Positions 15,936-21,282 of a stretch of DNA of 27,658 nucleotides are shown piece by piece. The translations under genes were made by a program, and so were the position numbers. The notes below the pieces were generated by a model. It was given only the letters and a program-made list of their open reading frames with translations, searched no databases and was not told the origin of the DNA. The stretch spans positions 1 to 27,658 of the forward strand of contig JAFTHR010000116.1 in assembly GCA_017457345.1 (NCBI GenBank), read 5' to 3'. Source of the stretch: Clostridia bacterium. Its GTDB lineage: Bacteria > Bacillota > Clostridia > Christensenellales > Borkfalkiaceae. Each line of letters opens with the position of its first letter. Within the stretch, counting starts at the first letter, position 1.

Positions 15936-16649
15936 ATGAAAATTTTTCCTGCCATTGATTTATATCAAGGCAAAGCAGTCCGCTTGTATAAAGGGGACTA
16001 CGCTCAAATGACAATCTATTCCGAAGATCCCGTATCCGTTGCAAAAGAGTTCGAAAAAAAAGGCGCGGAGTACGTGCATCTTGTGGATTTAGAAGGCGCA
16101 AAATTCAACTCCACGCCCAACCGTAGCGTGGTGGAAAGGATCGCAAAAGAAACGAACTTGTTCGTGGAAATCGGCGGCGGTATTCGTGACGACGAGTGCG
16201 CGGCACGCTATTTCTCCTGCGGCGTAGACCGCGTGATTTTAGGCACGGCGGCGGTGACGGACGAAGCGTTTTTGCGCCGCGCCGTAAAGCAATACGGCGA
16301 AAAAATTGCCGTGGGCGCGGATATTAAGGACGGGTTTGTGGCAATCAAAGGCTGGCTGGAAAAATCGGCTTACGACGCCGATTCCTTCTTTGAAAAAATG
16401 CAACAAATCGGCGTGGATACCGTTATTTGTACCGACGTTTCAAAAGACGGCGCAATGAAGGGTGCAAACCACGCGTTATACGAAAGTCTTTCCAAAAAAT
16501 ATAGTGTGAAAATCGTAGCGTCCGGCGGGGTGTCTTCGATAGAAGATATCGTGCGGCTCAATGCGCTCGGCGTAGACGGTGCAATTATCGGCAAGGCGTA
16601 TTACACGGGTGATTTGGATTTGAGTGAGGCAATAGAAAAAGCAAGATGA
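15936..16649 (+). CDS. hisA: ProFAR isomerase (HisA)
   Basis: Amadori isomerisation of ProFAR to PRFAR in a (beta/alpha)8 barrel. The 237-residue product keeps the two catalytic aspartates D8 (FPAIDLYQGK) and D129 (VGADIKDG), and phosphate-binding loops IGGGIRDD and ASGGVSS. The start was set at ATG 15936, 1 bp after the hisH stop, with SD GGGAGGC in the last hisH codons. An in-frame ATG at 15909 is inside hisH and would add nine residues foreign to the family. The stop overlaps the hisF start. Confidence 0.95.
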   Translation: MKIFPAIDLYQGKAVRLYKGDYAQMTIYSEDPVSVAKEFEKKGAEYVHLVDLEGAKFNSTPNRSVVERIAKETNLFVEIGGGIRDDECAARYFSCGVDRVILGTAAVTDEAFLRRAVKQYGEKIAVGADIKDGFVAIKGWLEKSAYDADSFFEKMQQIGVDTVICTDVSKDGAMKGANHALYESLSKKYSVKIVASGGVSSIEDIVRLNALGVDGAIIGKAYYTGDLDLSEAIEKAR

Positions 16650-17404
16650 TTACCAAGAGAATAATTCCCTGCCTAGACGTAAAAGACGGGCAGGTAGTGA
16701 AAGGCGTGAATTTCGAAGGGGTGAAAACGGTTGCCGATCCCGAGCGTTTGGCAAAGTTCTATTCCGATTGTGGAGCAGACGAGTTGGTGTTTTACGACAT
16801 CACCGCAAGTTTCGAAAAACGCGCTCTGTTTACCGAGATTTTGAAAAAAGTGGCAAGCCGCATTTTTATTCCGTTAACGGTGGGCGGCGGCATCAATTCG
16901 CTAGAAGATTTCGATCGCGTTCTCAAATGCGGCGCGGATAAAGTGAGCGTGAATTCGGGTGCGATTCGCAATCCCGCGCTCGTTGGCGAAGCGGCGAAAA
17001 AATACGGCGATCAATGCGTGGTGTTATCGGTAGACGTAAAACGGGTAAACGGTGAATTCCGCGTGTTCTCGCACGGGGGGCGGATTGATACGGGTATGGA
17101 AGCGCTTTCTTGGATTCGGCGTTGCGTGGAAAACGGCGCGGGGGAAGTGGTAGTAAACTCCATTGATACCGACGGCGTAAAAAAAGGCTTCGATTTAGAA
17201 ATGCTCAAAGCCGTTTGCGAAATTGTGAAAGTGCCCGTAATTGCTTCGGGCGGGGCTGGTTGTCAAGAAGATTTTATAAAACTCTTCCAAGAAATCCCCG
17301 ATATTAGCGCGGGGCTTGCGGCGTCCGTATTCCATTTTGGAGAAATTGAGATTGCCGATTTAAAAGAAAATTTGCGCCAAAACGGCGTGATTGTGAGGTT
17401 GTGA
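16646..17404 (+). CDS. hisF: Imidazole glycerol phosphate synthase, cyclase subunit
   Basis: Cyclase half of IGP synthase, using HisH-derived ammonia on PRFAR. The 252-residue barrel has catalytic D11 (IPCLDVKDG) and D130 (VLSVDVKR), and the phosphate loops TVGGGINS and ASGGAG. The ATG overlaps the hisA stop (ATGA). It ends with TGA, and hisIE begins 1 bp later. Every expected active-site residue looked for is present. Confidence 0.96.
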   Translation: MITKRIIPCLDVKDGQVVKGVNFEGVKTVADPERLAKFYSDCGADELVFYDITASFEKRALFTEILKKVASRIFIPLTVGGGINSLEDFDRVLKCGADKVSVNSGAIRNPALVGEAAKKYGDQCVVLSVDVKRVNGEFRVFSHGGRIDTGMEALSWIRRCVENGAGEVVVNSIDTDGVKKGFDLEMLKAVCEIVKVPVIASGGAGCQEDFIKLFQEIPDISAGLAASVFHFGEIEIADLKENLRQNGVIVRL

Positions 17405-17405
17405 T

Positions 17406-18056
17406 ATGTTGAAAATAGAAGAACTTAAATTCGACGAAAAAGGTTTAATTCCCGCCGTTGTAGTGGATTCTATCAGCGGGGAAGTATTAATGGTGGCATA
17501 TATGAACGCCGAGAGTTTAAAAGTCACTATGGAGAAGGGGCGTACTTGTTTTTATTCCCGTTCTAGAAAAGAGTTATGGCTCAAAGGAGAAACGAGTGGG
17601 AACTACCAAAACGTTGTGTCCATTACCGCCGATTGCGATAACGACGCGTTAGTGGTGGTAGTAGAAAAAGAAGGCCCTGCCTGACACACGGGAAAAGAGA
17701 GTTGCTTTTTCAACCCCGTATACCAAAGCGAAGAGAGAAACCGCTTTACGCTCAAAGGGTTATACGAACTCTTAGAAGATAGAAAGGCAACGAAGCCCGA
17801 AGGATCGTACACCACGTACCTGTTCGAAAAAGGGATTGATAAAATCCTGAAAAAGATTGGGGAAGAGAGCACGGAAGTGATTATCGGTGGGAAAGCGGGG
17901 GATAAAAAGGAAACGATTTACGAACTTGCCGACCTTGCATACCACGCAATGGTATTGATGGTGGAAATGGGCATTACGGTGGAAGACGTGCACAAAGAAC
18001 TTGCTTCTCGCCATATTATCGATCACAAGGTAAAACAAGAAAAAATGACGAAATAA
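17406..18056 (+). CDS. hisI: Bifunctional HisIE with an in-frame TGA at a zinc-ligand Cys position (Sec/readthrough candidate or nonsense mutation)
   Basis: Bifunctional phosphoribosyl-AMP cyclohydrolase / phosphoribosyl-ATP pyrophosphatase (steps 2 and 3). The frame runs 217 codons to TAA 18054-18056 with one internal TGA at codon 93. Residues 1-92 are HisI, with ADCDNDA at 75-81 and C77. After the TGA come HTGKESCFF (C100) and a full HisE domain with GEESTE (152-157) and ELADLAYH (173-180). C77, codon 93 and C100 reproduce the 16- and 7-residue spacing of the three zinc-ligand cysteines known in archaeal HisI, and the family sequence here is GPACHTG. If TGA is a stop, HisI lacks two zinc ligands. 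HisE could not start independently: the first in-frame ATG/GTG/TTG afterwards is codon 158, inside the catalytic region. Apart from the TGA there is no decay or frameshift. Confidence 0.85.
17682..17684 (+). other. In-frame TGA replacing a conserved cysteine codon of HisI
   Basis: The local reading is GGC CCT GCC TGA CAC ACG: Gly-Pro-Ala-stop-His-Thr, where HisI proteins have Gly-Pro-Ala-Cys-His-Thr-Gly. One base change from TGC or TGT produces it. The next base is C, the weakest bacterial UGA termination context. The functional TGA stops elsewhere on this strand are followed by A or T. A general TGA reassignment is unlikely because TGA ends leuB, hisR, hisZ, hisA and hisF. Confidence 0.9.
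17688..17719 (+). promoter_or_regulatory. Weak hairpin candidate (bSECIS-like position) just after the hisIE TGA
   Basis: ACGGG (17688-17692) pairs with CCCGT (17715-17719), and AAAAG (17693-17697) can pair with CTTTT (17705-17709), leaving a 7-nt loop AGAGTTG and a 5-nt bulge on the 3' side. A competing pairing, GTTG (17701-17704) with CAAC (17711-17714), also exists. The loop begins 14 nt after the TGA and has G as its second base, near the range described for bacterial SECIS elements. The structure is modest and could be chance within a coding sequence. Confidence 0.25.
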
Positions 18057-18072
18057 GCGCGAAAAACGCAAC

Positions 18073-18106
18073 GAAAAAACCGCTCCTGTATGGGAGCGGT
18101 TTTTTA
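18073..18106. terminator. Bidirectional intrinsic terminator between hisIE and the convergent MFS gene
   Basis: AAAAAACCGCTCC (18074-18086) pairs with GGAGCGGTTTTTT (18093-18105) around a 6-nt loop. It gives a T-run for the his operon on the plus strand and, read the other way, a T-run for the minus-strand gene ending at 18119. Confidence 0.92.
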
Positions 18107-18118
18107 TCGTTTAAAAAA

Positions 18119-19438
18119 TTATTCTTCGCTTTGCGCGTTTTCCGTGGCAGGTTCTTCCGCAATCGTTTCTTCCTTTTGGAAAGTGGGGTGTTTTGCCGCG
18201 ATAATGAACATAACTAAGCCGGCAATCGTTAAAAGCGGAATGGGAATAAGTTCCAAGTTCATTACCGCCGAAACGGTAGTGGGCACGTTCGAGAAAATAA
18301 GGGTGAACGTGGAAACGAGTGCAGGGCCGAGCGTTGCAGCGCCTTTTGCGAAAATATCGTAAATGCCAAAGTATTCGCCCGATTTTTCGCTAGGGATAAT
18401 TCTCGTGAAGTAGGAACGGGACATGGCTTGAATACCGCCTTGGAACATACCTACCACAACGGCAAGAAGCCAGAATTGCCATTCGAACTTTAAGAAGAGT
18501 GCAAACAACGAAACGGCAACGTACCCGGAGATGCAAACAAGGATAAGCCACTTATCTTCGAATTTCTTGGAAAGTTTACCCATCAAGATTGCCGAAGGGA
18601 AAGCAACGATTTGCGTTAACAGAAGGGCAAGGAGCAATTGCGTGGTTTCAAAGTGAAGCATATCTTCGCCGTATACGGTTGCCATCTTAATAATGGTGGA
18701 CGTACCGTTGATATACAAGAAGAACGCAAGCAAGAAAAGGAACGCCTTTTTGTTTTGCTTAATTTCTTTAAAGATTTGACCAAGACGAGAAAACGTTTCT
18801 TTTACGGGGTGAGCGGGTTTGGGCAAATAGTGCTTTTGCTCGTAGCTTTTAAAGATAGGAAGGGTAAAGCAGAGCCACCAAGCCGCCGTAATAATAAACG
18901 CCGCGATCATACGCCATTTCATAGCGATCACTTCGTTGGGAACAACGAGCACGAGCAAAAGGCAAACAAGGAAAGGGATGCAACTACCGATATACCCCCA
19001 AGCATAACCGTTTGCGGAAACGTTATGCACTCTGTCGTCCGTCGTCACGTCCGTGAGCATAGAATCGTAGAATACGCACGAAGAAGATAAGCCCACTTCC
19101 GTTAAGATATAGAATATCAAGAAGATGATAGGCGTTAAAATGGGAAGGGACAAAATTGCGCAGCCGCAAATGCCGAGCAGAGCAAACCCAAAGAAGAATT
19201 TGCGCTTTCCGCTAAAATCTGCAAGCGTGCCGAAGATCGGGCAAATGAACAAAGCGATTAACGCAACGATCGAAGATGCGTACCCCCAAAGGGTGGTTGC
19301 CACGCCGTCTTGCCCTTGAACGAGCGAAGAAAAGTAAATGGGCAAAATGGTGGAAGCGAAAAGCACCCAAGCGGAGTTGCCTACGTCGTAAAGTACCCAT
19401 TTCTTTTCGAGTGAGGTAAGTTTGTTGGATTGACTCAT
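18119..19438 (-). CDS. MFS transporter, UMF1 (Atg22-like) type
   Basis: A 439-residue membrane protein with about 12 hydrophobic helices, no signal peptide and an acidic hydrophilic C-terminal tail (about the last 20 residues). The N-terminal LYDVGNSAWVLFASTILPIY, the loop GTLADFSGKRKFFF and the later central segment FYDSMLTDVT resemble the UMF1/Atg22-like branch of the major facilitator superfamily, for which bacterial substrates are largely unknown. The start codon (19438-19436) overlaps the stop of the upstream phospholipase-like gene by 4 bp (ATGA), so the two are co-transcribed and coupled. The substrate cannot be inferred. Confidence 0.82.
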   Translation of the reverse strand: MSQSNKLTSLEKKWVLYDVGNSAWVLFASTILPIYFSSLVQGQDGVATTLWGYASSIVALIALFICPIFGTLADFSGKRKFFFGFALLGICGCAILSLPILTPIIFLIFYILTEVGLSSSCVFYDSMLTDVTTDDRVHNVSANGYAWGYIGSCIPFLVCLLLVLVVPNEVIAMKWRMIAAFIITAAWWLCFTLPIFKSYEQKHYLPKPAHPVKETFSRLGQIFKEIKQNKKAFLFLLAFFLYINGTSTIIKMATVYGEDMLHFETTQLLLALLLTQIVAFPSAILMGKLSKKFEDKWLILVCISGYVAVSLFALFLKFEWQFWLLAVVVGMFQGGIQAMSRSYFTRIIPSEKSGEYFGIYDIFAKGAATLGPALVSTFTLIFSNVPTTVSAVMNLELIPIPLLTIAGLVMFIIAAKHPTFQKEETIAEEPATENAQSEE

Positions 19439-20250
19439 AATTTATCCCCCGTAAAGTCTTTATTGAAGATTTTATTCATCTCGCCGTTTTCAGCGATTTG
19501 GTTAAGGTTTTCAAAATACTCTTGTACGAGTGCGGCAGTTGGTTCAACTGCGTTTTTCATATTTTGTGCAAGCACCACGTTGCATTCGCTGCAACGAGGA
19601 TCGTCCTTTTTATGCAAGAACATATCGCCGAACTTGCGGTCCATTTTTGCAATTTTAAGAACTAAGTGCGCCAAGCCGTGGAACAGATAACTGCGGCTCA
19701 CGAACATACCGTTAATGGTGCGAATCGTTTTGATAGCGCTTTTTAAAACGTCTTCCGATTCGTTTAATAAAAGGGCGGCGGCAGAAGCCGTTCCGTTTTC
19801 GCTGTTTAAGTGTTTCGCGGGGTTGTATCCTGCAATTTTCAATCCGTTTTCACGGAGCAGGTATTTATCGAACTCCGATTCAATTTTTCCGTGGGATACG
19901 CCCGTGTCTTCTAATTTATAAATATCGCCATGGCAAGCGTCGTCTAAACCGAAATGGCAAATAAAACCTGCGGCGTATGCACCTGCCGCCGTTTCAAGCG
20001 GATCTTCGTTTTGCGCTACGAGCGTTTTTGCCGTGGGCAAAAAGAAGTTTTTCGCGGGAGCAAAGTGCATATCCAACCCCTTTTTGCGGTTGGAGTTTTT
20101 GGAGAGCGGCTTATAGTAAAATAAGATATCCGGACCGTGTAAGCCGAGATAAAAAGCCGTTTTATGTTTTTCAATTTTTTCTTGCATTTGCGCGGGCAAT
20201 TTCTCGAATACGAGTTCACCGAAACGCTTATGCGCGTAAGTAGAGGGCAT
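19435..20250 (-). CDS. Zinc-dependent phospholipase C family protein
   Basis: A 271-residue protein of the Zn_dep_PLPC fold (relatives include Clostridium alpha-toxin and many cytosolic homologues). Potential metal ligands occur in the family order: H7 (TYAHKRFG), D in GLHGPDILFYY, H in DMHFAPA, the pair in FICHFGLDDACHGD, and H/E in SHGKIESEFDKYLL. No signal peptide or membrane segment is seen, so it is probably cytosolic and not a toxin. The start ATG (20250) has a strong SD (AGGAGGT, minus strand 20263-20257) and a -10 TATAAT just upstream. It is the first gene of a two-gene unit with the UMF1 transporter. The actual substrate is unknown; hydrolysis of phospholipids is inference. Confidence 0.75.
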   Translation of the reverse strand: MPSTYAHKRFGELVFEKLPAQMQEKIEKHKTAFYLGLHGPDILFYYKPLSKNSNRKKGLDMHFAPAKNFFLPTAKTLVAQNEDPLETAAGAYAAGFICHFGLDDACHGDIYKLEDTGVSHGKIESEFDKYLLRENGLKIAGYNPAKHLNSENGTASAAALLLNESEDVLKSAIKTIRTINGMFVSRSYLFHGLAHLVLKIAKMDRKFGDMFLHKKDDPRCSECNVVLAQNMKNAVEPTAALVQEYFENLNQIAENGEMNKIFNKDFTGDKL

Positions 20251-20274
20251 AACCGTACCTCCTGTTCTTTTTTA

Positions 20275-20302
20275 ATTATAACACATTTTCCGAAAAAAGC
20301 AA
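20275..20302 (-). promoter_or_regulatory. Promoter of the phospholipase-like/UMF1 unit
   Basis: On the minus strand, a perfect -10 TATAAT (20280-20275) is preceded by a 16-bp spacer and a weak -35 TTGCTT (20302-20297). The SD AGGAGGT follows 11 bp downstream of the -10. Confidence 0.65.
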
Positions 20303-20415
20303 TGAAATGAACGTTAAAAACTTAAAAAACCCCGTTCGCGTGCGTCAAAAACGCCGAAAAAGCATAAAAATCTTGCAGTTGCGAATACTTTTTTGGAGAA
20401 TACGGGGGGCGAAAG
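20303..20415. other. Divergent intergenic region before the small membrane-anchored genes
   Basis: An A-rich divergent intergenic stretch. The only plus-strand promoter-like elements are a poor TTGCAG (20373-20378) with GAATAC (20398-20403) 19 bp later, which I consider weak. A segment TCTTGCA...TACTTTTTTGG (20371-20396) recurs in similar form upstream of uvrB (21205-21228). Confidence 0.3.
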
Positions 20416-20814
20416 ATGGAAGAAAAACTCCTTTGCTTAATGAAAACGATAGAAAAACGCTGCGGCGAAGGGGAATATCACGTGTTCGCAGACGACGATT
20501 TTTTAGAGTGTTTTTGTTGCGACGGGGAAGAAAACACCCCGCAAAAAGAAGAACTATCTTCGCTCATTCATATCCTTGCCGAGCGCGGTTTTATAGGCGT
20601 CAAATACGCGCGCGAAGGGATGTATTGTTTATGCGCGCGCTCGGCGCTCAAAGAGTTTTTTGAAACAAAAAAGCGGGAAGAAGTTCGGGAGACGGAGCGG
20701 TTGCTTCGTGAAACCGATTTGCAAAAAAAGGAGTTCCTTGTGGCGTTTGCAGGGGGCGCGGCTGGCGCAGCGGCGGCAACGGTAGTATTGCGGCTGTTGG
20801 CGCTTTTGTTTTAA
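20416..20814 (+). CDS. Hypothetical winged-helix-like protein with C-terminal membrane anchor (first of a pair)
   Basis: I do not recognise a named family. The 132-residue product has a soluble part (about 1-110) with helical segments and a strand-turn-strand stretch (GFIGVKYAREGMYCLCAR) suggestive of a small winged-helix domain, several cysteines near 48-50 (ECFCC), a charged helix (about 76-105), and one hydrophobic C-terminal segment (about 109-132, VAFAGGAAGAAAATVVLRLL). With no N-terminal signal it is probably tail-anchored with the soluble part in the cytoplasm. Its layout parallels the next gene, 12 bp downstream, though residue identity looks low. The SD is GGGGGGCGAAAG before ATG 20416. 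Confidence 0.6.
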   Translation: MEEKLLCLMKTIEKRCGEGEYHVFADDDFLECFCCDGEENTPQKEELSSLIHILAERGFIGVKYAREGMYCLCARSALKEFFETKKREEVRETERLLRETDLQKKEFLVAFAGGAAGAAAATVVLRLLALLF

Positions 20815-20826
20815 GGCGGGTAGGAT

Positions 20827-21186
20827 ATGCTGAGTAAAACGGAAAACGAAGTAATGTGCGTGGTATACAAACTTTGCGCGGGTGAAGGCAGGTGTTTAAT
20901 TCCGCCAAAAGAAGTGCTTTCGCATTTTTCACGCAAACAAAAACCGCTCACGGAAGAAAAGTTGGAACGCGTTTTGCGTGCGCTGGAATTAGACGGGTAT
21001 TTTGAACTACTCTCTTCCGACCGAAAGGGGGAAAAGATGTACGTAATCACTCTGCGTGCAAAAGGGTACGCTTTCCGCCGTTTATACGAGCAAGAAAAAC
21101 GCCGCTTTTTTCTCAAACTCGGTTGGGCGGTTGCCTCGGCGGCGATTGCCTTTTTCGTGGGGATGTTGCTCAGCGCCCTTTTTTAA
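20827..21186 (+). CDS. Hypothetical winged-helix-like protein with C-terminal membrane anchor (second of a pair)
   Basis: A 119-residue protein. Residues 1-85 look like a winged-helix DNA-binding fold: an N-terminal helix (KTENEVMCVVYKLC), helices around KEVLSHF and EEKLERVLRALELDGY, then a wing-like strand pair LLSSDRKGEKMYVITL. A basic linker (YEQEKRRFFLK) leads into one hydrophobic C-terminal helix (about 100-119). It would sit on the cytoplasmic face of the membrane. It follows its neighbour by 12 bp and precedes the uvrB promoter by about 30 bp. No function is assigned. DNA binding is inferred from fold appearance only, and protein-protein contact is an alternative. Confidence 0.65.
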   Translation: MLSKTENEVMCVVYKLCAGEGRCLIPPKEVLSHFSRKQKPLTEEKLERVLRALELDGYFELLSSDRKGEKMYVITLRAKGYAFRRLYEQEKRRFFLKLGWAVASAAIAFFVGMLLSALF

Positions 21187-21215
21187 AAAAGGCGGAAGAA
21201 AGTTCTTGCAATCTA

Positions 21216-21244
21216 TTTACTTTTTTGGGAAAATATGGTATAAT
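21216..21244 (+). promoter_or_regulatory. uvrB-uvrA promoter
   Basis: -35 TTTACT (21216-21221, 4/6), 17-bp spacer, and perfect -10 TATAAT (21239-21244). It lies directly upstream of a LexA box and 39 bp before the uvrB start codon. Confidence 0.8.
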
Positions 21245-21246
21245 TA

Positions 21247-21260
21247 CAAACGAATGTTCG
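21247..21260 (+). promoter_or_regulatory. LexA (SOS) operator at uvrB
   Basis: CAAACGAATGTTCG matches the Gram-positive LexA/DinR consensus CGAACRNRYGTTYG at every position except the second (A for G). It begins 2 bp after the -10 and covers the expected transcription start, the classic position for repression. This predicts DNA-damage induction of uvrBA. Confidence 0.82.
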
Positions 21261-21282
21261 GTTAAAAGTTTGGAGGAATGGC

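Noticed and set aside
17406..17684. Treating hisI as a complete 92-residue stand-alone gene ending at the TGA
   Set aside because: It would lack two of three zinc ligands, and the following in-frame sequence is a perfect HisI-HisE continuation that has no start of its own.
18638..19090. 150-codon plus-strand frame within the MFS gene region
   Set aside because: Antisense to a clear 12-helix transporter; highly charged, low-complexity composition and no SD.
20307..20663. 118-codon Arg-rich plus-strand frame overlapping the first small membrane-anchored gene
   Set aside because: Composition is dominated by Arg from shifted reading of the real gene, with no SD and no recognisable domain.
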